Below, one piece after another: positions 1 through 7,456 of a DNA stretch of 10,100 nt (position 1 is its first letter; each line of letters starts with the position of its first letter). The stretch is from Candidatus Omnitrophota bacterium (GTDB lineage: Bacteria; Omnitrophota; Koll11; Zapsychrales; Aceulaceae), in the NCBI GenBank assembly GCA_029931885.1, contig JAOZRJ010000035.1, positions 1 through 10,100 of the forward strand, given 5' to 3'. The notes under the pieces were generated by a model that made no database searches, was not told the origin of the DNA, and saw only the letters and a list, made by a program, of their open reading frames with translations. The translations under genes were made by a program, and so were the position numbers.

Positions 1-1565
1 ACATCAATAACAACAATTATATAAGGCATTCCATTGCCTTTTGTGTGATAATCTACAATGTTTCGTGATCCAGTCTTTGCAAGCATGGAATAACGAGACT
101 CCATCTCGCCAACAACCCAATGCAATGCAGCAGTTACTTTTTTTGGATTTGTTACAGCGGGGCACAACACATGAGGAATTGAATTGTATTGACTTAACTC
201 AACCATCTTTGGATCTACCATTAAAAATTTAACCTGATCAGGAGAATACTTAAAAAGCATTGATAAAATAATACTATTTAAACAAACAGTTTTTCCTGAA
301 CCCGTTGTTCCAGCAACTAAAAGATGCGGCATGTCAGCCAAATCAGCACTTAAAGCTTTGCCAGCGGTATCTTTTCCAAGAGCTAAAGTCAGTCGCGACT
401 TAGACGACATAAAACCGCTTTCTGCCAAAACTTCCTTTAAAAAAACAGCTGACGACCAAAGGTTAGGCACTTCAATTCCAATACGATTTTTCCCTGGAAT
501 CGGAGCCATTATTCGAACCGCTTGTGCTTTCATAGCAAGCGCAATATCATCAGAAAGCGTTGTAATGCGCTGTACCTTTACGCCAGGTGCTGGTTCGAGC
601 TCATAACGCGTGATAACGGGACCGCGTTCAATGTCAGCAACACGCACAGAAACACCAAATTGAGCTAAAGTTTCTTCTAATGTCTTTGCTCCCCCAACAA
701 GATCATCTTGCATCTTTTGCGAAGAAACAGCAGGCGGATCGCTCAACAAATCTAAAGTCGGAAGCTTGTACTCTCCCACAAAATGCGGCATTTCCTTAAC
801 TTCTGTATCTTCTTTTTTCTTTGGTTCAGAGGCTTTGGCAATACGAATCTTCGGTTTTAATAATTCTTTAGCCGAAGAAAAAACTGTTTGAGGCTTTGCC
901 TTCTCGTTTGATTGTGCACTCGTAACTTTTTGCGCAGCCTTTTCTTGCGCCTTAGACTTTGCCTGCAATTTTCTAACTAAATTTTCTTCTCTTGCTTTCT
1001 TTTGCTCCTGATTTCTCTCTCTTAAAAAACTAACAAGCTCTTTAATGGCTTCAACTGCTTTTAAAATAAATGGATAAATCAAAAACTCACCAATAACAAT
1101 AGATGTTAAAATAGCCAATGCGATTAAAATAATATATGAACCTACTTGGCCGAAATACTGCACCAAGAAATTAGAGACAAACATTCCGACCATGCCAGAG
1201 CGCTGAAAACGAAGAGCATAATCCTGCGACCCTATCAAGCTAAACAAGGAACTTAAGACAACAAAAATTACACTGAAACTCGCAAACTTTGATATTGAAA
1301 ATTTCATCTCCCTGTTGGCGAATTTATTCCAACTCCAGAAAAATAAAAATAAACCAATAAAATAAGAGCTGTATCCGATGGCAAAAAGTAAGCCTCCGGC
1401 TAAATACGCTCCGAAAATTCGAATTAAATTATTTGCAGGAACATTAGGATTAGACGTGTACCACGGAAGATCCGAAGGATCAAATGAGGTTAAACTGGCC
1501 ACAAGAATCAAAGCTATGGCCAGAATAATAATGCCTTTTATTTCGTTGATATACTGCGATTTCAT
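1..1565 (-). CDS. ftsK: DNA translocase FtsK/SpoIIIE, N-terminal 521 residues (C-terminal part outside window)
   Basis: FtsK is a septum-anchored, ATP-driven DNA pump that clears and segregates chromosome ends at division. The frame is open from 1565 to the left edge. Hydrophobic segments at about residues 11-27, 50-79, 94-112 and 142-168 fit the usual four-helix FtsK membrane domain. A charged Lys/Glu/Ala/Gln-rich linker follows (about 180-260). The motor's alpha region shows YELEPAPGVKV (321-331) and APIPGKNRIGIEVPN (354-368). Walker A is GTTGSGKT at 419-426. The hydrophobic Walker B strand PYIIVVID ends with Asp521 at positions 3-5. The next codon begins GT, so it encodes Val, where the family normally has Glu. 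The rest of the motor and any gamma domain lie outside. The start codon shares ATGA with the pnp stop and no clear Shine-Dalgarno is visible, so translation is probably coupled to pnp. Identity is very secure. Confidence 0.96.
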   Translation of the reverse strand, partial: MKSQYINEIKGIIILAIALILVASLTSFDPSDLPWYTSNPNVPANNLIRIFGAYLAGGLLFAIGYSSYFIGLFLFFWSWNKFANREMKFSISKFASFSVIFVVLSSLFSLIGSQDYALRFQRSGMVGMFVSNFLVQYFGQVGSYIILIALAILTSIVIGEFLIYPFILKAVEAIKELVSFLRERNQEQKKAREENLVRKLQAKSKAQEKAAQKVTSAQSNEKAKPQTVFSSAKELLKPKIRIAKASEPKKKEDTEVKEMPHFVGEYKLPTLDLLSDPPAVSSQKMQDDLVGGAKTLEETLAQFGVSVRVADIERGPVITRYELEPAPGVKVQRITTLSDDIALAMKAQAVRIMAPIPGKNRIGIEVPNLWSSAVFLKEVLAESGFMSSKSRLTLALGKDTAGKALSADLADMPHLLVAGTTGSGKTVCLNSIILSMLFKYSPDQVKFLMVDPKMVELSQYNSIPHVLCPAVTNPKKVTAALHWVVGEMESRYSMLAKTGSRNIVDYHTKGNGMPYIIVVID

Positions 1566-3661
1566 TCAGCTTGTTTTTTACTTAGATTAACGCGATTTTG
1601 GTCGTCAACCTTAATAATTTTAACTTTAAAACTATCTCCAACCTTAACCGCAGACTCAATGTCTTTAATATATTCGCTTGAAAGTTCAGAAACATGAACA
1701 AGCCCTTCTTTGCCTGGCAAAAATTCACAAAAAGCGCCAAAATTCATAACCTTCTTTACCACGGCGTCGTAAACTCTCCCGACTTCAGGCTCTTCCACTA
1801 TACCATTAATAATTTCAATGGCCTTGTCGCAGGCTTCTTTATTAGGTGATGCCACACGAACCGTTCCGTCATCTTCAATATCAATACTTGCTTCAGTATC
1901 AGCAATTATTCTTTTAATAACTTTTCCCCCAGGCCCGATAACCTCTCCTATTTTCGAAGGATTAATATGCAGCTCAATAATCTGAGGGGCATATGGTGAT
2001 AATTCTTCTCTGTAAGAAGGAAGAACAGCATGCATTTTATCTAAAATATCAAATCGTGCCAGCTTCGACTGCTCAACAGCACGAGATAAAAGCTCGACAC
2101 TAATACCCTTAATTTTTAAATCAAGTTGAATTGCAGTAATGCCTTTTCGTGTTCCTGCAACCTTAAAATCCATGTCGCCAAAATGATCTTCGGTTCCCAA
2201 AATATCAGTTAAAAGAATTTCCTTGTCTCCATCCTTTATTAAACCAATAGAGATTCCAGCAACTGGATCCTTAATCGGAACGCCTGCATCCATCAAACAC
2301 ATCGTTGAAGCGCAAACAGTTGCCATGCTGGAAGACCCATTCGATTCCAAAATCTCTGAAACAACACGAACAGTATAAGGAAAATCCTCCCTAGAAGGCA
2401 TGATACTTTGTAATGCTTTCTCAGCTAGTGCCCCATGACCAATTTCTCGCCGACCAGGTCCGCGCATTGGACGCGTTTCGCCAACACTAAAAGATGGAAA
2501 ATTATAATGCAACATGAATCTCTTGTTGCTTTTTCCTTCCAGTGCATCAATAAGCTGCTCATCAATACGTGTTCCAAGAGTTGCGACAGACAAACTCTGT
2601 GTTTGTCCTCTGGTAAATAACGCAGATCCATGTGTACGAGGCATAATGCTAGCCTCACAAGAAATAGGACGAAGCTCATCAAGCGAACGGCCATCAATGC
2701 GTCTATTTTCAGTTAAAACAACTTTTCGAAGTTCTTCATACTCAACCTCTTCAATAGCTGATTTAATATCAGACACAGAAATTTCATCTTTGTCTGCTGC
2801 TTTAAATTCTTCAAAAACAGATAAATCGCCAGTTACTTCTTTTACTAAAGAATCAAGGGCTTCTCCTCTTTCCTCGGAATCAGAAATCTTGTACATATCA
2901 GAAAACTTACTCGAAGTCATTTCTTTAACTTTTTTTATCAAACCAGGATTAACTTCAGAAAGGGTAACAACCGCTTTCTTTTTACCGATTGTATTAGCTA
3001 GTTCTTTCTGAATAGCAATCAATGGCTGAAGTTTATCCCATCCAAACGCAATAGCCTTCATAACCTCTTCTTCTGGCGTTTCATTAGATTCACCCTCAAT
3101 CATCACGATACCCTCTTGACTACCAACAACAATAAGATCTAAAGGGCTTCCTTCACGCTGAGTGCGGGTTGGATTTAAAACTAGCTGATCTTCAACAAGG
3201 CCAACTCGTACAGCTCCGATAGGCCCATCAAATGGAATACTTGAAATAGACAACGCTGCTGAGGCTCCAATCAATGCTAAAACATCTGAATCGTTTTCGC
3301 CATCGCTACTCAAAACCAAAGCTACCACTTGAACGCTATGAAAAAATCCTTTTGGAAAAAGCGGACGAATAGGACGATCAATAATGCGTGAAGTTAAAAT
3401 TTCCTTTCCTGACGGCCGGCCTTCTCTTTTGAAAAATCCGCCGGGAATACGTCCAGCAGCATAAGTTTTCTCTTGATATTCAACTGTTAAAGGAAAAAAC
3501 CCTAGACCCTCTTTAGACTCTTTCGACATACACGCTGTTACTAAAACAACTGTTCCTCCACATGTTACGGTTACAGCTCCATTAGCCTGCTTTGCAAGCT
3601 TTCCGGACTCAATAATTATATTTTGATCCCCAAAAGGAATCTCAGTGTGTTCAATATTCAT
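1562..3661 (-). CDS. pnp: Polyribonucleotide nucleotidyltransferase (PNPase)
   Basis: PNPase is a cytoplasmic trimer that degrades RNA 3' to 5' by phosphorolysis and can add tails in reverse. The 699 residues are close to the usual length, and all domains are present. The first RNase PH domain carries the FFKREGRPS loop (76-84). An all-helical linker follows, then the second RNase PH domain with the phosphate-binding NGSSS (441-445). The catalytic stretch EDHFGDMDFK gives Asp492, Asp498 and Lys500, matching the E. coli Asp486/Asp492/Lys494 set. The KH domain has the GPGG loop (about 576-579) and the S1 domain starts near 627. A good Shine-Dalgarno (AGGGAG, 3666-3671) lies 4 nt before the ATG. 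The rpsO stop is only 12 nt upstream, and the stop codon overlaps the ftsK start. The enzyme looks intact and active. No RNase E-binding tail beyond the S1 domain is evident. Confidence 0.98.
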   Translation of the reverse strand: MNIEHTEIPFGDQNIIIESGKLAKQANGAVTVTCGGTVVLVTACMSKESKEGLGFFPLTVEYQEKTYAAGRIPGGFFKREGRPSGKEILTSRIIDRPIRPLFPKGFFHSVQVVALVLSSDGENDSDVLALIGASAALSISSIPFDGPIGAVRVGLVEDQLVLNPTRTQREGSPLDLIVVGSQEGIVMIEGESNETPEEEVMKAIAFGWDKLQPLIAIQKELANTIGKKKAVVTLSEVNPGLIKKVKEMTSSKFSDMYKISDSEERGEALDSLVKEVTGDLSVFEEFKAADKDEISVSDIKSAIEEVEYEELRKVVLTENRRIDGRSLDELRPISCEASIMPRTHGSALFTRGQTQSLSVATLGTRIDEQLIDALEGKSNKRFMLHYNFPSFSVGETRPMRGPGRREIGHGALAEKALQSIMPSREDFPYTVRVVSEILESNGSSSMATVCASTMCLMDAGVPIKDPVAGISIGLIKDGDKEILLTDILGTEDHFGDMDFKVAGTRKGITAIQLDLKIKGISVELLSRAVEQSKLARFDILDKMHAVLPSYREELSPYAPQIIELHINPSKIGEVIGPGGKVIKRIIADTEASIDIEDDGTVRVASPNKEACDKAIEIINGIVEEPEVGRVYDAVVKKVMNFGAFCEFLPGKEGLVHVSELSSEYIKDIESAVKVGDSFKVKIIKVDDQNRVNLSKKQAE

Positions 3662-3673
3662 TTATCTCCCTTA

Positions 3674-3943
3674 TTATTTACGTAAATTAAGCTTTTTTAT
3701 TGTTTCTTCATATTTATCAAAATCTTTTTTCTTTAAATAGGCCAAATGACGCCTTCTAGCACCAATCATGACTAAAAGACCACGGCGAGAATGAAAATCT
3801 TTTTTATGAGCCTTAAGATGTTCTGCAAGATCATTGATTCTTCCAGTCAAAAGTGCAATTTGCACAACTGAAGACCCTGTATCCTTTGCATGAATCTTAA
3901 AATTATCAATTAATTCCGTCTTTTTTTCATTTACTAAAACCAC
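3674..3943 (-). CDS. rpsO: 30S ribosomal protein S15, GTG start preferred
   Basis: S15 is a primary 16S rRNA-binding protein that organises the platform of the small subunit. The family signatures DTGS, ALLTGRI, HSRRGLL and the basic helix ending KKLNLRK are all present. The frame could start at an ATG at 3964 (96 aa), but that ATG has no Shine-Dalgarno and sits about 25 nt from the predicted transcription start. A strong GGAGG-type site (3951-3956) lies inside that extension, 7 nt before a GTG at 3943. Starting there gives exactly 89 aa, the usual S15 length, so I prefer the GTG. The gene ends with tandem TAA codons and is followed 12 nt later by pnp. It is first in the rpsO-pnp-ftsK operon. 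Identity is certain; the start is likely. Confidence 0.96.
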   Translation of the reverse strand: MVLVNEKKTELIDNFKIHAKDTGSSVVQIALLTGRINDLAEHLKAHKKDFHSRRGLLVMIGARRRHLAYLKKKDFDKYEETIKKLNLRK

Positions 3944-3950
3944 TTGTTTT

Positions 3951-3956
3951 TCCTCC
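3951..3956 (-). promoter_or_regulatory. Shine-Dalgarno that decides the rpsO start
   Basis: On the minus strand this reads GGAGGA within AAAAGGAGGA, nearly ideal complementarity to the 16S 3' end. It is followed by a 7-nt spacer and a GTG codon at 3943-3941. It lies downstream of the alternative ATG at 3964, so it cannot serve that ATG. This supports the shorter 89-residue S15. Confidence 0.85.
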
Positions 3957-3995
3957 TTTTTCATTTTCTTTTAATTCGTCACTGAAATTTGTGGC

Positions 3996-4024
3996 ATTAT
4001 ACTATCTATATATATATGAGTCAA
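3996..4024 (-). promoter_or_regulatory. Sigma70-type promoter of rpsO-pnp-ftsK
   Basis: On the minus strand a -35 TTGACT (4024-4019) and a perfect -10 TATAAT (4001-3996) are separated by exactly 17 nt. The spacer contains an alternating TA run. Transcription would start near 3989, giving a leader of about 45 nt before the GTG of rpsO. The promoter lies 18 nt beyond the stop codon of the diguanylate cyclase gene. No terminator stands between them, so some readthrough from the upstream gene is also possible. Confidence 0.85.
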
Positions 4025-4042
4025 GATTAATAATATATAAAG

Positions 4043-5041
4043 CTACAGAATTCGAGAACAATTTCGTCCATCAGCTTTAGCCTGATATAAGGCCTTATCC
4101 GCCAAATGGATAAATTCTTCCGTTGTTTTTGCTTTATTATCGGGGTAGGATGTCACACCAATACTTAATGTATTCTTAATTGTTGTTTTCTTGCTTATTT
4201 TAAACCTTTTTCCAGCAACACTTTCTCTAATGCGCTCTGCAGCAACAATAGCACCGGTTTTCTCAGTCTCAGTTAAAAGCACTAAGAACTCATCTCCTCC
4301 ATATCGCCCAACAAGGTCAGTATTTCGTATCAATTTTTTTAAAACAACTGATACCTGTTTCAGCATTTTATCTCCGATTTGATGACCAAAATTATCATTA
4401 ATCGGCTTAAAATAATCCAAATCAATCATAAGGCATGCAACCGGAGCATTATATCTTCGACATCGGTTAAGCTCTTCATCAACACGCTTTGTTATTGTTT
4501 TATGATTTAAAAGGCCTGTCAAGCTATCTTCCTGAGCAATACGTTTAAAATAATTCTCTCTTTTCTTTTTTTCCGTAATATCTTGGATTGTAATAATAAT
4601 CCTAGATAACGTATCTTCATATCCATAAGGAACGGCAACGCGGATCCATAAATCATAACGTTTTTCATTGGCACCTTTTGTTTTAAATTCTGCTTCAAAA
4701 ATTCTTTCTCCGCTCGTTAAAGATACAAACTCTTCAATCAAAACTTTAATATCGCTTTTCGTTAACGTTTTTCCAAATCTCTCAATAAGTTCTTTTTTGC
4801 TTTCCACGCCGTATAAATTTAACGCCGCTTTATTAACATCTGAAATTTTTATTTTTTGAAATGCTTTTACAGCAATGCTGGGATGCTTTTGTAAATGTTT
4901 ACGGAAATTAACAACTCCTTGCTTTTTAAGCTGCTTAAAAAGTCCTACAAAGCAAGAAAGATTTTCTTCCCATATAGGAATTGGTGAATGATCAAAAATA
5001 AGTTGAAATCTGTCTTTTTTTGTTTGTTTCTTTTTTACCAT
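4043..5041 (-). CDS. PAS-GGDEF diguanylate cyclase, soluble
   Basis: This is a predicted cytoplasmic enzyme that makes cyclic di-GMP from two GTP, controlled by a PAS sensor. The 332 residues have no membrane segment. A PAS domain spans about 12-155. It begins FDHSPIPIWEE, has a helical insertion (about 28-63) before DVNKAALNLYG, and ends in a PAC-like stretch leading into QDITEKKK. The cyclase domain starts with DSLTGLLNH (172-180) and has the intact catalytic motif GGDEF (248-252). The product-inhibition site RNTD (239-242) lies five residues before GGDEF, the standard spacing. The domain ends with ADKALYQAKADGRN. The protein should therefore be active and feedback-inhibited. It starts 19 nt after the glycosyltransferase stop with a weak AGG ribosome site, probably as last gene of the same transcript. 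No phosphodiesterase EAL domain is present. The ligand of the PAS domain cannot be told. Confidence 0.95.
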   Translation of the reverse strand: MVKKKQTKKDRFQLIFDHSPIPIWEENLSCFVGLFKQLKKQGVVNFRKHLQKHPSIAVKAFQKIKISDVNKAALNLYGVESKKELIERFGKTLTKSDIKVLIEEFVSLTSGERIFEAEFKTKGANEKRYDLWIRVAVPYGYEDTLSRIIITIQDITEKKKRENYFKRIAQEDSLTGLLNHKTITKRVDEELNRCRRYNAPVACLMIDLDYFKPINDNFGHQIGDKMLKQVSVVLKKLIRNTDLVGRYGGDEFLVLLTETEKTGAIVAAERIRESVAGKRFKISKKTTIKNTLSIGVTSYPDNKAKTTEEFIHLADKALYQAKADGRNCSRIL

Positions 5042-5060
5042 GATATTTTTACCTGTATTT

Positions 5061-6728
5061 TCAAATTTTCTCTACCTTTAGTATATATTTTCCACCTTTT
5101 TCTTCAATAAAAATTATTTTAAATTTATCTTGGACAATACGTTCTAAATCTTCCTTTTGCGCCTTCTTTACGATGCAATACGTTACGGGCCGCTTCTCAA
5201 GAAATTCGACGACATCTTCCTCTTTTGATAAAAACGGCATTGGATGAGAACTAAAAAAACCTTTTCCATTTATATCAATAACAGCCACATCTCGGTCCGT
5301 ATAAAATTTAATTCCACGTACATAAAACTTACTGGTTAAAATAGGCTCAGCAGAATTATCAACAGTTTTAAAAATGTCACAAATTTGCTTACAAGAAACC
5401 CATGGTTCGGCGTGCTTAAATCCAAAAATTAAAGAAATTAGCAATATTGTCGTCATTGACGAAATAGAAATAAAAACTCTGATATATTTCTTTTGCAAAA
5501 TAAAAATAAAAAGAGAAAGAAAACAAACAAATAATAACCCAGAAAAAACATACGCCGTTATCGGGCTCTGCATCACGTCAATATATCGATGCGCAAAAAA
5601 AACAGCAGCAATACATCCAGCCAGCAAACATGCAGCAAAAATATATAAAATCACACGAGTTAATTTTCTAACACCAGCAGTAAGACTTTCTTTTTGTTCA
5701 CCTAAACAATAAAAATAATTCCCAATAAGTATTGCAATCGCGGGAAAAATCGGAGCAATATAACTTGCTAGTTTTGAATGTGCAACCTGCATAAGTCCGC
5801 AAACCCATACTATCCAAATCAAAATAAAAACTAAAGCATCCCTTGTTTCACGTTTTACTTGTATCTGTTTAAAAGTTACGCAAGCCGTCGGGGCCAACAA
5901 AAAGCTCCACGGAAAGATACCCGCAAATATCGTCATAAGATAAAAATACCATGTGTTGCTTTTTTGATGCTCTGCTTCAAAAATACGACGCACATGTACA
6001 TTGCCCCAATATTCGTTAATAAACTCTCCTCCGTATTGCTTGTACATTGCAACGTGCCAAGGCAAGGCAATTGCAAAAAAAGCACCAAGCCCTAAGACCG
6101 TTGCAATACTCCAGAAAAACTTTAGTTCTTTTTTATACAATAAGAAGATTAAAATAACACCAAACGGAAAAATAATACCCAAGATACCTTTTGTCAAGAC
6201 CGCGATAGCAGCAAAAACAAAAGAAAATATAATGCCTAAATTTTTTCGGCTTCGTTCTACGTACCCGTAATAAAAAGACCCTAAAGACAAAATAACCCAT
6301 ACAGAAAAAATCATATCCGTCAGTACTGCCCTCGATAAAGCCAGCCAAATAAAACTTGTTGCCAAAATAATGCCGGACAAAAATGATATTTTCTTATTAC
6401 GAAACATCAGAAAAGAAATAACGTATGTCGCAATAACTCCTAAGATTCCAAACAAAGCCGGCATAAATCTAGCCCCAAAAGCTGTAATGCCAAAAAGTTT
6501 CATCGCAAAAATAAAAAGCCAATAAGCAAATATTGGTTTTTCAAATTGCGGCGATCCAAAAATATAAGGAGTGCTCCATGATTGGCGAATCATCATTTCT
6601 TTTGAAGTTTGAATATAAAAAACTTCGTCGGGGTGAGTTAGGCTAATAGCACTGTTTCCAAACATTAATAAGAAATATGAAACAATGATTAAAGCAAAAA
6701 TAATTTTTCCATGACTAAACTTATGCAC
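5061..6728 (-). CDS. ArnT-like GT39 family integral membrane glycosyltransferase
   Basis: The protein has 555 residues, about 12-13 hydrophobic segments between residues 8 and 437, and a soluble C-terminal domain (about 438-555). This closely matches the architecture of ArnT and related GT-C enzymes, which transfer a sugar from a polyprenyl phosphate on the outer face of the cytoplasmic membrane. Family marks are the acidic HPDE pair after the first helix (32-35), FEKPIFAYW (62-70), PWHVAMYKQYGGEF (223-236) with HVRRIF following, and SKLASYIAPIFPAIA (318-332), which resembles the ArnT K-L-x-x-Y-x-x-P motif. The start is GTG with an AGGGG site 9 nt upstream, inside the end of the deacetylase gene. 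The two frames overlap by 8 nt, which suggests coupled translation and linked function. Sugar and acceptor (lipid A, protein or glycan) cannot be read from the sequence, so I do not use the name arnT. Confidence 0.9.
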   Translation of the reverse strand: MHKFSHGKIIFALIIVSYFLLMFGNSAISLTHPDEVFYIQTSKEMMIRQSWSTPYIFGSPQFEKPIFAYWLFIFAMKLFGITAFGARFMPALFGILGVIATYVISFLMFRNKKISFLSGIILATSFIWLALSRAVLTDMIFSVWVILSLGSFYYGYVERSRKNLGIIFSFVFAAIAVLTKGILGIIFPFGVILIFLLYKKELKFFWSIATVLGLGAFFAIALPWHVAMYKQYGGEFINEYWGNVHVRRIFEAEHQKSNTWYFYLMTIFAGIFPWSFLLAPTACVTFKQIQVKRETRDALVFILIWIVWVCGLMQVAHSKLASYIAPIFPAIAILIGNYFYCLGEQKESLTAGVRKLTRVILYIFAACLLAGCIAAVFFAHRYIDVMQSPITAYVFSGLLFVCFLSLFIFILQKKYIRVFISISSMTTILLISLIFGFKHAEPWVSCKQICDIFKTVDNSAEPILTSKFYVRGIKFYTDRDVAVIDINGKGFFSSHPMPFLSKEEDVVEFLEKRPVTYCIVKKAQKEDLERIVQDKFKIIFIEEKGGKYILKVEKI

Positions 6729-7452
6729 GTCCGTTTCCCCTGATTAATTGATCAACAGTAACAAATTGAAAACCTTTTTTCTGAAGCTCTCGAACTAAAA
6801 TAGGAATCGCAGAAACTGTCTGAGACCTGTCTCCTCCTTCAGCCTTAAAAACACCTCCACTGTCATGAAACAATAAAATATCGCCGTTACGTATCTTTTT
6901 TGAAACAGAACGTGCAATGCTCTTTGCGTCAAAAGTAACCCAATCTTTAGAATTTAACGACCAAAGGACAACATTGTAACCCATCTCTTTAATCGTACTT
7001 TTTATTCTCGGACTCAGCCATGCCTTAGGAGGACGAAAATATTTTGTCGTCTGGCCAGTAATATCTTTAATGATGTATTCCGTATATTTAATTTCTTCTT
7101 CAATTTCTTCCGGACGATAATAAAGCAATACATTATGCGCATATCCGTGATTCTCAATTTCATGCCCCTGATTCGCAACATTCTTTGCAACCTCTGGATA
7201 ATGCTTTACATGACGCCCCGTCATAAAAAAAGTAGCCTTGACATCTGCCTTTTCTAGTTCTTCTAAAATCTTTCCAGTCCATATCGGAGAAGGTCCGTCA
7301 TCAAAAGTTAGGGCAATTCTTTTCTCATCATTTTTAACGCGATAAACTGTTCCTCGTCGAGTCAAAACAGCTTGATCGAAAAAAACGCAAAACCATACGG
7401 TTCCTAAAAAAAGAATCCCGACTGCAATAAATATATAAAATCCAATTATCAT
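6721..7452 (-). CDS. Membrane-anchored NodB-type polysaccharide deacetylase
   Basis: This is a carbohydrate esterase 4 family protein that removes N-acetyl (or related) groups from sugars through a metal-dependent mechanism. Residues 1-25 form one hydrophobic segment, so it is probably anchored in the membrane with the catalytic domain outside. All NodB motifs are visible. They are TFDDGP (49-54; Asp51 catalytic base, Asp52 metal), HGYAH (102-106; the two metal His residues), FRPP (139-142), the Asp170-Trp171 pair and LFHDSGG (194-200; His196). The 243-residue length is usual for a minimal one-domain member. It starts 4 nt after the gpmI stop with only a weak ribosome site, and overlaps the GT39 gene by 8 nt. 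The natural substrate is unknown: peptidoglycan, an exopolysaccharide or a polyprenyl-linked sugar (as for ArnD) are all possible. The GT39 partner favours the last. Confidence 0.93.
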   Translation of the reverse strand: MIIGFYIFIAVGILFLGTVWFCVFFDQAVLTRRGTVYRVKNDEKRIALTFDDGPSPIWTGKILEELEKADVKATFFMTGRHVKHYPEVAKNVANQGHEIENHGYAHNVLLYYRPEEIEEEIKYTEYIIKDITGQTTKYFRPPKAWLSPRIKSTIKEMGYNVVLWSLNSKDWVTFDAKSIARSVSKKIRNGDILLFHDSGGVFKAEGGDRSQTVSAIPILVRELQKKGFQFVTVDQLIRGNGRA

Positions 7453-7456
7453 AATT

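Noticed and set aside
331..606. 91-residue plus-strand open frame
   Set aside because: It lies entirely antisense to the well-conserved motor region of ftsK and has no recognisable features. It is a shadow frame.
2514..3011. 165-residue plus-strand open frame, the longest antisense one
   Set aside because: It is antisense to the central part of pnp. The composition is Ser-rich as expected for a reverse-frame shadow, and no ribosome site or domain is seen.
4002..4018. Alternating TA run as a possible repeat element
   Set aside because: It is short and forms exactly the 17-nt spacer of the rpsO promoter, so it needs no separate explanation.
5374..6270. Three plus-strand open frames of 78-112 residues opposite the glycosyltransferase
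   Set aside because: The coding frame on the minus strand is continuous with clear family motifs. These frames overlap it and show no independent evidence.
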